Program-made: the position numbers and the translations under genes
Assembly: GCF_943912385.1 (NCBI RefSeq)
Contig: NZ_CALTTY010000002.1
Span: 1 to 64,000 of the forward strand
Length of the DNA stretch: 64,000 bases
From: an uncultured Anaerococcus sp.
GTDB lineage: Bacteria > Bacillota > Clostridia > Tissierellales > Peptoniphilaceae
Reading direction: 5' to 3'
Part shown: piece after piece, positions 17,027 to 26,739 of the stretch
Position numbering within the stretch: position 1 is the stretch's first letter
Layout of the letters: each line of letters begins with the position of its first letter
The notes under the pieces: generated by a model
Database searches by the model: none
What the model was told of the DNA's origin: nothing
The model's input: only the letters and a program-made list of their open reading frames with translations

Positions 17027-18226
17027 TTACATATCTTTTAACAACTCAGCCAGGGCCTTCATAAATTGTTTGTCTTTGGTATAGGCTCTTTCATTTAAAT
17101 CAAGGTCTGGGTTTTCATTTTCCACTTCTATATCTGGTTCTACACCAATTTCATTAATCTTCTTTCCTTCTGGTGTCTTATATTCACTGATGGTAATCTT
17201 AGCTCCTGCGCCATTATCTAGTGGGAATAGCTTTTGAACAATTCCCTTACCAAAAGACTTCTTACCGACAATCTTAGCCCTACCCCTATCTTTAAAGGCA
17301 GCAGCTAAAATTTCAGAAGCTGAGGCAGAATTTTCATTTATAAGAACCGTCATTGGGATATCATCCATATCTCCATCTGATTTTTCTGTAATAACCTCGC
17401 CATTTTTATCTTCTGTTGTTACTATAACCCCCTCATCAAGGAAGGTGTCAGCTATATCAAGGCAAACATCAAGGGCACCCCCAGGGTTATTCCTAAGGTC
17501 AAATACCAGCCCATCTATATCTTCATTTTTGAGTCTAGCATATTTATCCTTAAAATCTCCCCAGGTTATATCATCAAAGGCAGATAATCTTAAGTAGCCT
17601 ATTTTCTTATCAGCGATATTTAAGCTATCAGTATAAACTGTATCAACAGTCACATCACGTCTTTCAACTAGCATAGGGATTTCTTCTCCCTCCGGCTTAT
17701 CTTCACTCATCCTGATTACTTCGATTTTAACCTTAGTTCCTGACTCTCCCTTGATCTCAGCTACAGCCTTATCAAGTTCACTTGCGTCATATTCAGCGCC
17801 TTCTACAGTTTTTAAAAAGTCCCCTGGTTTCATTCCAGCTTCCTTAGCAGGAGAATCTTCAAAAACTTGGATAACTTTGATAAGTCCTTCCTTAGAAGCA
17901 GACACGGTAACCCCTATTCCCTTATATCTACCATCTAAATTTTCCATCAGACTAGAAAATTCTTCTTCTGGATAATAAGAAGTATAAGGATCTCCAAGGT
18001 TTGCAAACATGCCTTTAAGGGCTCCATTATAAAGGTCTTTTTCCTCATAATCAAATAGGAAGTTTTGATTAAGAAGTCCCTTAAGTGAGTCCATCTCTCC
18101 AATAAGTTCTTTATCATAACTTGCCATGCCCTTACCTAAGTCAGAATTTGATCCAAGCATAAAGCCTGAAAACCCTATTGCTACAACGAGGACAAGGGAT
18201 AAAATTATCTTTCCAAATCTTTTCAT
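17027..18226 (-). CDS. C-terminal processing peptidase (S41, CtpA-type)
   Basis: A 399-aa membrane-anchored serine protease. The N-terminal helix IILSLVLVVAIGFSGFML anchors it outside the cell. A PDZ domain covers about residues 85-180 (RYKGIGVTVSASKEGLIKVI; SPAKEAGMKPGDFLKTV). The S41 catalytic domain follows, with DGLVFDLRNNPGG, the Ser in NENSASASE and the Lys in KKSFGKGIVQ forming the Ser-Lys dyad. Such enzymes trim or degrade exported proteins. Length is typical. It has its own terminator and is probably monocistronic. Confidence 0.93.
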   Translation of the reverse strand: MKRFGKIILSLVLVVAIGFSGFMLGSNSDLGKGMASYDKELIGEMDSLKGLLNQNFLFDYEEKDLYNGALKGMFANLGDPYTSYYPEEEFSSLMENLDGRYKGIGVTVSASKEGLIKVIQVFEDSPAKEAGMKPGDFLKTVEGAEYDASELDKAVAEIKGESGTKVKIEVIRMSEDKPEGEEIPMLVERRDVTVDTVYTDSLNIADKKIGYLRLSAFDDITWGDFKDKYARLKNEDIDGLVFDLRNNPGGALDVCLDIADTFLDEGVIVTTEDKNGEVITEKSDGDMDDIPMTVLINENSASASEILAAAFKDRGRAKIVGKKSFGKGIVQKLFPLDNGAGAKITISEYKTPEGKKINEIGVEPDIEVENENPDLDLNERAYTKDKQFMKALAELLKDM

Positions 18227-18391
18227 ATACTATTTATCCTTTCCAAACAGACCCAAGAGCCCATTTTTACTAATTACCTATATTATATCATAAAACGCCT
18301 GACTTGGTAGAAAATTCTAGAGATATTTTAAAATAATAAAGGCCTCATTGGGTAATAATTATATAAGACGTTAAAAATGAAAGGATAATAA

Positions 18392-19381
18392 ATGCAAATA
18401 AGAGAAGTTTATAAGGACATCTACCAGGCGATTTTCCCCCTCACAGGAAATCCCCTCAAATCAATAAATATTTTCGTAGTAAAATCAGATGAGCTTGCCA
18501 TGATAATAGACACTGGCTTTAATAACCCCGAAAACAGATCCAATATGGAAGAGTTAATCAAAAAACTAAACCTAGACCTTAAAAAAACAATCCTCTTTTT
18601 AACCCACCTCCACTCTGACCATGTAGGCCTTGCCAAGTGGCTAGCTGATAAGGGCATAAAAGATATCTATATATCAGAAAAAGACGGAGAGATGGTTGAA
18701 AACGGGATAAATAAAGAAGACTTCCAGTGGCAAAATATAATAAAAAATGCCCACTTCCAAGGTCTCTCATCAGAAAACCTAGACATAGAAGACCATCCAG
18801 GCTATAAAAATAGGCCCAAAGAAGCCTTTCCCCATACAAAAATAAGCCCAGGCTTGGAGATTGCAATAGGTGGCTATAACTTTGTCGCCATAGATGAAGA
18901 AGGCCACACTCCTGGTATGCTGGGACTTTATGAAAAAGACCACAAAATTTTATTCTGTGGCGACCATATCCTAGGAAAGATAACCCCGAATATAACTTAT
19001 TGGGGAGAGGATTTTGGAGATAGCCTAGGCATATACTTAAAAAATATAGAAAAAATCAAGGACCTAGGTATAAAACACCTCTTCTCCTCCCATAGGTTTC
19101 TAGTAGAAGATACTAATGAAAGAATAGACGAACTTATATCCCACCACGATCACAGGCTAAAAGACGTCCTAGATATAATAAAGAAACTAGAAAAAGCAAC
19201 CACAACAGAAATCACCCAAAAAATGCATTGGGACATTAGGGCCAAAGACTGGAATGACTTTCCAGACAGCCAAAAATGGTTCGCCGTAGCAGAAGCTGCA
19301 GCCCATTTAAAACACCTAGTGAAAATATCTAAGGTAAAAGAAGAAGTTGTAGATGGGGTTGGGTATTACTCCCTAGTATAA
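18392..19381 (+). CDS. MBL-fold metallo-hydrolase
   Basis: A 329-aa metallo-beta-lactamase-fold enzyme. The metal-binding THLHSDH lies at residues 71-77 (His72, His74, Asp76, His77), further ligands are in DEEGHTPGMLG and FCGDHILGKI, and a late SSHRF supplies the last His. The 80 residues after this form a winged-helix-like tail (ITQKMHWDIRAKDWNDFP), as in the LACTB2/glyoxalase II-like group. The substrate is unknown; thioesters, nucleic acids or lactones are possible. An AAAGGATAATAA sequence precedes the ATG. Single gene with a terminator after it. Confidence 0.85.
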   Translation: MQIREVYKDIYQAIFPLTGNPLKSINIFVVKSDELAMIIDTGFNNPENRSNMEELIKKLNLDLKKTILFLTHLHSDHVGLAKWLADKGIKDIYISEKDGEMVENGINKEDFQWQNIIKNAHFQGLSSENLDIEDHPGYKNRPKEAFPHTKISPGLEIAIGGYNFVAIDEEGHTPGMLGLYEKDHKILFCGDHILGKITPNITYWGEDFGDSLGIYLKNIEKIKDLGIKHLFSSHRFLVEDTNERIDELISHHDHRLKDVLDIIKKLEKATTTEITQKMHWDIRAKDWNDFPDSQKWFAVAEAAAHLKHLVKISKVKEEVVDGVGYYSLV

Positions 19382-19385
19382 AAAT

Positions 19386-19420
19386 AAAAGCCGCTTGTAA
19401 AGGCAGTCTAAGCGGCTTTG
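19386..19420 (+). terminator. Terminator after the MBL hydrolase
   Basis: AAAGCCGCTT pairs with AAGCGGCTTT around a 13-base loop. Confidence 0.7.
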
Positions 19421-19573
19421 TAAAATATGTTTTGCAAATTTCCTTACCTAGGAAGTCTTTGAGCTACTAATAATAAAATCCGTACGATAAAACCAATAAT
19501 TACTATTCGTATCTTAAAAAATTAACCTAATATAAGCCGTAATAAGACGTAGATATATACTAAAGGAGTTAAT

Positions 19574-19732
19574 ATGAACAGAAAAAATCTTTACATAAGT
19601 CTATTGTTAATTATTTTAGGAATAATACTCCACTTTTTATTTAGAGATTCAAACAAATTTATCGGTATAACTTCTCTAATAGTCGGTATTTCTTACCTAA
19701 TATCTACAATCCTAACAAAAAATAATAAATAG
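19574..19732 (+). CDS. Small two-helix membrane protein (52 aa)
   Basis: A short gene with an excellent AAAGGAG ribosome site six bases before the ATG. The product begins MNRKNLYISLLLIILGI and has two hydrophobic helices (about residues 7-23 and 30-46) joined by a polar DSNKF turn, ending in a Lys/Asn tail. No family is recognised. The ribosome site and membrane pattern argue for a real gene; function unknown. Confidence 0.6.
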   Translation: MNRKNLYISLLLIILGIILHFLFRDSNKFIGITSLIVGISYLISTILTKNNK

Positions 19733-19916
19733 ACCCAACCAGCAAATTTAAATTTTACCTGGCTGCTTATATTTTTGTTCTTTTATAGAGGTTTAATTTA
19801 AAAGTAAATATTAAAAATCCTCTTAGAAGGGCTTCCTCTGATCTTGACCCATAAATACGGAATAATTTGAGAATAATTGAAGCTAGCATATATTTTAAAT
19901 ATATTCTTCTATTTCC

Positions 19917-21998
19917 TTAATCTTTTGATTTTAGATAAAATATCAATTCATTTTCATCTACATCGTATAGATCAAATACCTTTTTCAGACCTATTATTTT
20001 GGTATTTGTACTTGTATTTGTATTGATATAAATACCATCATAGATTTTTTTATAACTATTTGTAGATTGATGGTTTCCTATATAATATTTTAGGTCACTA
20101 TCTTTCTTGTTTATTTGATTAATTAGTAACTGAGGATTATCATCAATAATTAATTCAATTGTTCTGAGGTACATTTCCTGCCAGGATTTTACACTATTCC
20201 TCGCTCCTAGGAACTCAAATTCACTTAATAGCCTACCAGTTAAGTTTATCTCATCCGACAGGGCTACTTTTTCTTCCAATTTATTTTCTGGCTCATAGGA
20301 AGTTTCGACCATAGGCCAAATTTTCTCTGCTTTTGATACCATCTGTTCATTTCTGTCTTTAAGTTCTATTTCAGTCCACCTATCAAAATTTGCAAGTCTT
20401 TGATTCATCCTTATCCCCGAATCCCTATATCCATTTTCAACATCTCTTTTTCTCTGGAAACTACTATTTTGATATTTTGAGTTATAGGCTGTTAAGGTTA
20501 AGTTTGCTAGTTTGTGCACCCAATCCTCATGAATCTCCTGCCATTGATCCCCCAGTGCTTGTTGCCACTCATAAGATAGGTTTTGCGGCATAATATGTTC
20601 TATTGTATAAGTTCCATTACTGATAAGATTGTATACATCTTTAACTTCTTTTGTACCCCAGTTTTCATACCTTTCCATTATATACTGTTTGTTTTTTGCC
20701 CTCATTGTATAAATTTCTTTGTTAGACAGGGCTTTTAAGAAAGTTGAATCATTAGGAAATCTAGCATTTCCTTGTTTGTTACTTAGAATATACTTAAATT
20801 TTTCCACATACTCATCTGTAGTCCCATCTATTTGTACAATATCGTTGTGCAAACTTGCGAATATTTTATTTAAAGCGTTTGTAGGTATATCACAAGTCTG
20901 TCTTCTAAATATATAAGATTCAATAGTATTTAATATTTCTAATACATCATCTTCTTTTAAGATTTCTTCACCATCACTAACGGTTTCAACTAACCTTAGT
21001 ACCTCTAGAATAAAAGGTTTTGTTACCTTTGCTTCATAGAATAATAAACGTGTCAAAACTGGCTCTATACTCTTCATCCTACTTTTACCAGTAATTATTT
21101 GTTCATATCTCTTTGCATAGGCTAGTAATTCTTCTAATAATTCTTCTTTACCTATACTCAGTGATTCATAATATTTTTTAAATTCTTGATAGGTTTTTTT
21201 GATTACCGGAATATACTGTAATTTTATACTAAGATAATCTCTCATGAAATAGGTCACATCATAATTTGTAGACTTTTCAATTTTATTCCAATATTTTTCA
21301 TAATATTCTTCTTGAAGTTTACTTGGTGATACATCCATGAGTATATAGTTTCTAATCTTATCACCCTCACTAAGGTCTAAACCTGTTGAGTTTAAACTTT
21401 CAAATATTAATTGAGGGTTATCTTCAGGACCTAAGAATATATTGATTATCTCTAGTTTTCTAAAAGAATTAAATAATTCTTCAATAGAAATCTCTTCCTC
21501 TTGTATCCTATTAAAGAAATATTCATAGTTTGTAGTTACGTTAGACCCAACAATAGGTTCATCATAATTATCTACTAGTATATTGAAGGCTTTAGCATCA
21601 TTTTTTACAGGTTTTAATTTAATTCTAGTTTCTTCTCTTGCGTACTTATCTACCAGATATTCATCAAATAGTCTTGTCTTTAGAGTCTTGTCATCAGTAG
21701 TTAAAATCTCTGAATCTAAAATATTATACATGGCAAGAAGTAGCAATGATATGGTAGTAAGCCTTTGCTGCCCGTCTATAATTAAAAATTCCTGTTGCCC
21801 GCCTCCGTCACTAATAGATGAAACTATGCTTCCAAAAAAGTGTCTATTTACATCTTCTTTCGATATTCTCACCAAGTCATCAAATAGTTGCTCACATTGG
21901 TCTTTGGTCCAATCATAATTTCTTTGGTAAACTGGGATAATAAACCTTTTAGAAGATCCTTCCATATATTGGTAAAGTAACTCTTCATTCCCTTTCAA
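19917..21998 (-). CDS. DUF262/DUF1524 protein, GmrSD-like type IV restriction enzyme
   Basis: A 693-aa single-chain member of the GmrSD-like defence family, which cuts modified (for example glucosylated hydroxymethyl-cytosine) phage DNA. The N-terminal DUF262 domain has the motifs IPVYQRNYDW at 21-30, DGQQRLTT at 75-82 and SLNSTGLDLS at 201-210, a ParB-like nucleotide-using fold. DUF1524 has the His-Me-finger motif IEHIMPQ at 466-472, followed by KLANLTLTAYNSKYQNSSF. A further ~150-residue C-terminal extension ends in a small domain around GIYINTNTSTNTKIIGLKK. It stands alone in an accessory position and has its own terminator region upstream and downstream. Nuclease specificity is inferred from the family. 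Confidence 0.85.
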   Translation of the reverse strand: MKGNEELLYQYMEGSSKRFIIPVYQRNYDWTKDQCEQLFDDLVRISKEDVNRHFFGSIVSSISDGGGQQEFLIIDGQQRLTTISLLLLAMYNILDSEILTTDDKTLKTRLFDEYLVDKYAREETRIKLKPVKNDAKAFNILVDNYDEPIVGSNVTTNYEYFFNRIQEEEISIEELFNSFRKLEIINIFLGPEDNPQLIFESLNSTGLDLSEGDKIRNYILMDVSPSKLQEEYYEKYWNKIEKSTNYDVTYFMRDYLSIKLQYIPVIKKTYQEFKKYYESLSIGKEELLEELLAYAKRYEQIITGKSRMKSIEPVLTRLLFYEAKVTKPFILEVLRLVETVSDGEEILKEDDVLEILNTIESYIFRRQTCDIPTNALNKIFASLHNDIVQIDGTTDEYVEKFKYILSNKQGNARFPNDSTFLKALSNKEIYTMRAKNKQYIMERYENWGTKEVKDVYNLISNGTYTIEHIMPQNLSYEWQQALGDQWQEIHEDWVHKLANLTLTAYNSKYQNSSFQRKRDVENGYRDSGIRMNQRLANFDRWTEIELKDRNEQMVSKAEKIWPMVETSYEPENKLEEKVALSDEINLTGRLLSEFEFLGARNSVKSWQEMYLRTIELIIDDNPQLLINQINKKDSDLKYYIGNHQSTNSYKKIYDGIYINTNTSTNTKIIGLKKVFDLYDVDENELIFYLKSKD

Positions 21999-22081
21999 AT
22001 TGTACCTCCATACATATTAATTAAAGTATCCTTAGCTTGTATTATATCATACATATATTGGTAAAATATTTTTATCAAATT

Positions 22082-22124
22082 AAAAAGCTCTCTCACAAGA
22101 TTTACTTGCAAGAAAGCTTTTTTA
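22082..22124. terminator. Bidirectional terminator
   Basis: AAAAAGCT and AGCTTTTTT outer arms and CAAG/CTTG inner pairs, between the AGCS gene end and the start of the DUF262 gene. Functionally it ends the minus-strand DUF262 upstream noise or any plus transcript; orientation is uncertain. Confidence 0.55.
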
Positions 22125-22128
22125 TCTC

Positions 22129-23541
22129 TTATTTCCAAAAGTCTAAGTCCTTATCATCAAGGCCAATATCTCTTGCGAGAAATACAGGTTCCTTTCCTTT
22201 TTTTCTTTGCATCCTATAATCATCTAGGGCTCTTAAGGAGTATTTTCCTAGGATAAAGATTGATACTATATTTATTATTGCCATAAGACCCATTAATAGG
22301 TCGGCTAGGTCCCATACGAATTCCATTTCCATTCCTGCTCCTAGGAATATAATTAGGATAGCAAGGAGTCTGTATACTGTCATGGACTTATCTGAAGGTC
22401 CTTCTTCTTTTAGATATACCAGACAAGATTCGCAGTAGTAGAGGTTACCTAGTAGTGTTGTGAAGGCAAATAGGCCTAAGCAAACTGTTATAAAGATATA
22501 ACCAAATGGACCCATTATTGTTGATAGAGATTCTTGGATGAATCCTGCTCCTGCTAGTTCTTCTGTTGGAGCAACACCTGATACAAGGGCCATTAAGGCT
22601 GTGGATGTACAGATTATCAGGGTATCTAGAAAGACTGATATCATTTGGACTAGACCTTGCTTGACTGGGTGGCTTACAGCAGCACTTGCCGCTGCATTTG
22701 GAGCTGATCCCATACCAGCTTCGTTAGAATATAGTCCCCTCTTTATACCTTCTACCATGGCTGATCCTGCTACACCACCGAAAATCGCCTTAAAGTTAAA
22801 GGCATCATCTAAGATTAGTTTAAACATTGGTCCTATGTTCTTATAATTTATTGCTATCATAAATAGTGATATAAGTACATAGATAAGACCCATAACTGGA
22901 ACTACGATTGAAGTATATTTTATAATTCTCTTTCCACCACCTAGGATACAGTAACCTGCTATAATAGCAAGAACACCACCTACAATCCAAGGAGTCCTGC
23001 CTGGCACGTAGAAATCATAGGCCTTGAAAGAGTCTTGGAGGTTAAATGAGGCTAGCATGTTAAAACCTATTGCATAGGTTAGGATTAGGACAATAGCAAA
23101 TACCATCCCAAGTCCCCTAGATCCTAAACCCTCTTCTATATAGTAAGAAGGCCCACCAAAGCTTGTTCCGTCATCGTCTTTTTTCTTAAATATTTGCGCA
23201 AGTGTTGACTCTATAAAGGCGGAGGCTCCACCAATTATAGATATAATCCACATCCAAAATACTGCCCCTGGTCCTCCCAGGCAGATGGCATTTGAAACAC
23301 CGACAATATTTCCTGTACCAACCCTTGATGCTGTAGAAACCATTAGGGCTTGGAAGCTTGAGACATCGTCTTCTCCAGCCGGTTTTTCTCCTACTACCTT
23401 TACAGCATTTCCAAAAAGTTTAACCTGGATTAGACCTGTCCTTACTGTAAAATAAAAACCGCAGACTAATAAGATTATTATAAGTACTGGATAATAAAGA
23501 TATCCATTAACCGTCGATATAATACTTTTTAAAATATCCAT
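22129..23541 (-). CDS. Alanine/glycine:cation symporter (AGCS family)
   Basis: A 470-aa sodium-coupled amino-acid carrier with about ten helices. AGCS signatures include GFYFTVRTGLIQVKLFGNAV near the start, FQALMVSTASRVGTGNIVGV with the unwound sodium site, GGPGAVFWMWIISIIGG and RGLYSNEAGMGSAPNAAASA. Full length for the family. It takes up alanine or glycine with Na+ or H+. A good promoter lies upstream (23662-23690, minus). Which amino acid is carried cannot be told from sequence. Confidence 0.93.
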   Translation of the reverse strand: MDILKSIISTVNGYLYYPVLIIILLVCGFYFTVRTGLIQVKLFGNAVKVVGEKPAGEDDVSSFQALMVSTASRVGTGNIVGVSNAICLGGPGAVFWMWIISIIGGASAFIESTLAQIFKKKDDDGTSFGGPSYYIEEGLGSRGLGMVFAIVLILTYAIGFNMLASFNLQDSFKAYDFYVPGRTPWIVGGVLAIIAGYCILGGGKRIIKYTSIVVPVMGLIYVLISLFMIAINYKNIGPMFKLILDDAFNFKAIFGGVAGSAMVEGIKRGLYSNEAGMGSAPNAAASAAVSHPVKQGLVQMISVFLDTLIICTSTALMALVSGVAPTEELAGAGFIQESLSTIMGPFGYIFITVCLGLFAFTTLLGNLYYCESCLVYLKEEGPSDKSMTVYRLLAILIIFLGAGMEMEFVWDLADLLMGLMAIINIVSIFILGKYSLRALDDYRMQRKKGKEPVFLARDIGLDDKDLDFWK

Positions 23542-23921
23542 ATAATTCTCCTTCCGTCCTAGAAATATTCTAGTAAACTAAACTGATTTAAATTATTCTT
23601 TCCTATTTATATATGTGTCTACCTATACATCAACTCATTGTACTAAATCGACACTCTAGATAATTTACTATAATCTTTCTATCTTGTCAATTTATTTATT
23701 TTTATAATTATGTATAAAAATTATTTTATTGGATTAAATCTGAAAGTTTCAACTTGTAAGAAAAAATATATGATAGTAGTAAATTTTCTTTAAAATATTA
23801 TAGCATTTATAGAAATTAGTGAGGTTATTAGTTAAAATTCATTCAATATTTACTCACTAGATAGAAAGGATCTGTAGCAAAATAAATTATTTATATCTTA
23901 CAACAAATCCTTGTAATTTAC
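23542..23921. other. Intergenic region between symporter and sortase genes
   Basis: AT-rich, about 380 bases without a gene. It holds the symporter promoter at 23662-23690. The end of the sortase unit lies at the right side; I see no clear terminator there. Confidence 0.5.
23662..23690 (-). promoter_or_regulatory. Sigma-A promoter of the AGCS symporter
   Basis: On the minus strand TTGACA, 17 bases, TAAATT. It lies about 120 bases upstream of the start codon. Confidence 0.65.
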
Positions 23922-24807
23922 TTATTTTCTTGTTGTATTTATTCTTTTTATAAAGGTTATTAAACTTATTATAAATAGTACAGATCCTAATACTGCTCCG
24001 ATTAGGGTGGCAATTTTTGTAAGTTTTACCAGTTTATTTCCCTTTCCGCCAGCTTCTTTGCTGGATATAAAGTCACCAGATGGGAGCTTAAACTCATCAG
24101 CAGGTCCCGAATCGTCCCTAATAGCATTTACTAACAGCCTATCAGGTCTGGGTGGTAAAAATGGGCTACAGGTTAGAAGGGTTATCATATCAAGGTCTCC
24201 TCTTGGAGCAAGCTTGGCCCAGTCGTATGGACCTATAATTTCCTTATCGCTTACCACATAGCGCATGGTCTCTTCTGCCCTTTCTATATAGATATAGTCT
24301 CCACTTTCTAGTTCGTCTGCACAGAGAAACATGGTATCTCCCCACCAGCCCCTGTGACCAGCTATGGCTGACCTGGTACCCTTTCCCCCTATAGGAATGG
24401 CAGTTCCTGCTACCTGGGCTACCCCCCTTAGATATGTGTTCATTGATCGCATCTAGGTAGATAGGTAGGTACTTATCAAGTTTTGGGATTGATAAGTAGG
24501 CAAAAGGTGTGTTTGTAGTCCTAAACATCTCATACTTATTTTCATAGTCTTCTGTTGTAAAGGGATCTTCTACACTTATGTCTGTATTCTTTAATTTTTC
24601 ATTGTAAGCCATTGCCTTTTCGTTTTCTTTAACAATTTCCTCGCTTGTCTTTTGGGCTAGGACTTTTTCAAAGCTTTTCTTATTAGCCTTAGCACTTAAA
24701 TCGTGGTAGCTCCTTAAGATAAGCGGGCTTGTTAAAAGAATTAATCCTACTAGGATTAGGATATAGCCTATGGTTGATTTTTTAGTAAGTTTGATTTCTC
24801 TCTTCAA
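23922..24807 (-). pseudogene. Class C sortase with a homopolymer frameshift
   Basis: Two overlapping frames together make one class C sortase. The 5' part (24807 down to about 24428) has the membrane helix IGYILILVGLILLTSPLIL and runs to NEHISKG. After a run of six G (24422-24427) the frame is lost. With five G it would continue VAQVAGTAIPIGGKGTRSAI, AGHRGWWGD (His), TLLTCSPF (Cys), then RLLV (Arg), and a C-terminal membrane helix. All catalytic residues are intact downstream of the break. It is either a disrupted gene, a slippage-controlled one, or a base-count error. It overlaps the previous sortase by 26 bases. Confidence 0.75.
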
Positions 24808-25666
24808 TCTCTCTTAACTCCTTAGTCAAATTATTTGTCCTTTTCTTTTCTCTAAAGAGGGTCAAAACTAGGATAATTATTATCGGTATAACGACTAGAA
24901 CCATCCTAAAGAAGTCTACCCTGACCCTTGGCATGTTTGCAACTCCATCGTCTATAGCTTCTTGATAGGGAATTCTTTCCCCACGGACCAAAAGCCTGTG
25001 GGAGTTGATCATGTAAGGCGTACAGGTTAAAAGGGTCGCATAGTCCTTGTTTTCAACTACTAGTACTGGTTCAAAATCAGATGGTTCTACAACCTGGATC
25101 TTATCAACCTTGTAGGCTATGGTTTCTTTAATATTTGATATATAGAAAACATCGCCATAAGCTAGTTGATCTAGGTTTCTAAAAAGTTTGGCATTAGGAA
25201 GCCCCCTATGGGCTGTAATCACGGTGTGGGTCGAGTGGCCTCCTATAGGAAGACTTGTCCCCTCCAAGTGGCCCGCCCCCTGCTGGAGGACATCCTCACT
25301 CGTACCAGCACGGATGGGTATATCTACCTTTATCTTTGGGATGTTTACATGGCCCACCATCTCTTCAACTTCTAGCATCCTGGCATATTCAGCTCGTCCT
25401 GCCTTTTCTATATCAGTATAAGGGTCGGCAAGCCTTGATGGGTCAAGGGTCCTGTTATAGGCTCCTGCTAGGGCCATTCGCTTATCCAGGTCCTGAGGTT
25501 TGATGTCTTTAGCTGCCTTGACGAAGGTTACCACCTCATCTTCGGACTTGATTTCGTAGTATTTCTGGCTGATTAGGGGGTAGGAGAAAATCAAAAGTCC
25601 CAGGCTAAAAATAGCCATGAAGACCAGCCTATTTTTGACCTTCTTAGACATAGTCGTCATCCTCAA
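24782..25666 (-). CDS. Class C (pilus) sortase
   Basis: A 294-aa membrane-bound transpeptidase that joins pilin subunits through sorting-signal threonine and pilin lysine. N-terminal helix FMAIFSLGLLIFSYPLI; lid region ARMLEVEEMVGHVNIPKIK; catalytic His in TVITAHRGLP, Cys in TLLTCTPY and Arg in HRLLVRG; a second helix near 265-285 precedes a charged tail, as in class C enzymes. It is the only one of the three sortase genes here with no frameshift. It overlaps both neighbours by about 23-26 bases, so the three are one operon. Confidence 0.92.
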   Translation of the reverse strand: MRMTTMSKKVKNRLVFMAIFSLGLLIFSYPLISQKYYEIKSEDEVVTFVKAAKDIKPQDLDKRMALAGAYNRTLDPSRLADPYTDIEKAGRAEYARMLEVEEMVGHVNIPKIKVDIPIRAGTSEDVLQQGAGHLEGTSLPIGGHSTHTVITAHRGLPNAKLFRNLDQLAYGDVFYISNIKETIAYKVDKIQVVEPSDFEPVLVVENKDYATLLTCTPYMINSHRLLVRGERIPYQEAIDDGVANMPRVRVDFFRMVLVVIPIIIILVLTLFREKKRTNNLTKELREIEERNQTY

Positions 25667-26614
25667 TAGCTAGGTTGTCAAATAAGTCTCCTTGGCTTTT
25701 GTTTTCCTTAGCTTTGTTCTTGATAAACCCACCCTTGGAACTTTCACTAATCTTTTTAAAGTAGTTTTTATTGTCCCTCCTTAGTTTTAAAATCAGGATT
25801 ATTAAAATTAAGATTAGGATTAAAGATGCGAAGAAGAGTAGTCTAAATATCCAGTTGTTCCTATTTTCTCTTATAGCTTCTTCATCAACTGCTGGCACGT
25901 AAGGTACTCTGTGCCCCCTTACTATGAGCCTGTGGGTATTTATCATGATTGGTGTACAGGTTAAAAGGGTTATATAATCATGGCCCGGACTTATCAGCAG
26001 GTCATCAAAGTTTGTAGGTTCGATTACCTTTATATGATCTACCTGGTAGGCTATGGTTCCTTCAATATTTTCAATATAGAACTTATCCCCAACCTCTAGT
26101 TGGTTTAAGTGGGTAAAAAGTGTCGCCTCAGGCAGATCTGAGTGGGCTGTTAGGACTGAGTGGGAGGAATTTCCCCCGATAGGAAGACTGGTACCTTCAA
26201 GATGGCCTACACCCTTTTGGAGGATGTCTTCGCTTGTACCTGCGTAGATAGGAAGTTTCTGGTTAATCTTTGGCACATCTAGAGTTCCAATCATCTCCTC
26301 CACCTCTAGCATACGGGCGTATTCCTTACGACCTTCTTCCTGTTGTTTTCTAGAGTATGGGTCTGAGGCAATCTCGCCTGATAGGGAATCATTAAAGGCC
26401 TTGGCTAGGTTTATCCTCCTGTCGATTTCCTTAGAATCAAGCTTCTTTGCTCCTGTAGAGAAGGTCTCGACCTGGTCGTTTGATTCTATCTTATAGTATA
26501 GCCTTGATATTAAGGGATATACCATGACTAAAAATCCAATCAAAAATATCAGCCTAAAGACCCAGCGTGATTTTTTCTTTTTTCCTTTTTTTCTTTAGCT
26601 TTTTTCTCTGCCAT
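25644..26614 (-). CDS. Class C sortase, start disrupted by a poly-A frameshift
   Basis: The intact catalytic frame runs from 26543 (a TTG) to 25644: lid ARMLEVEEMIGTLDVPKI, His in SVLTAHSDLP, Cys in TLLTCTPI, Arg in HRLIVRG, and a C-terminal helix. The better start is the ATG at 26612-26614 with GAGGAAATT before it. That ATG opens a Lys-rich tail (MAEKKAKEKKEK) which is out of frame with the first membrane helix by one missing A in a row of A-tracts at 26571-26606. The coordinates given assume the ATG. Either the gene uses a poor internal TTG start or it is frameshifted. Confidence 0.7.
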
Positions 26615-26627
26615 AATTTCCTCTATG

Positions 26628-26647
26628 TAAAAAAGGCTATCAAGCCT
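26628..26647 (-). terminator. Terminator between pilin and sortases
   Basis: AAGGCT and AGCCTT arms with TTTTTT on the minus strand. It would limit sortase transcription relative to the pilin gene. Confidence 0.6.
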
Positions 26648-26703
26648 TGTATTCCTAATTTACTTTACTTCAAATTCTAAAATACTCATCAAGAGCTAAT
26701 GCA

Positions 26704-26734
26704 AAAATAAGGACCCCTCCTAGGAAGGATCCTT
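26704..26734 (-). terminator. Terminator of the pilin gene
   Basis: AAGGA...TCCTT arms with a GC-rich inner stem and TATTTTT on the minus strand, six bases beyond the original pilin stop. Confidence 0.65.
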
Positions 26735-26739
26735 AACTC

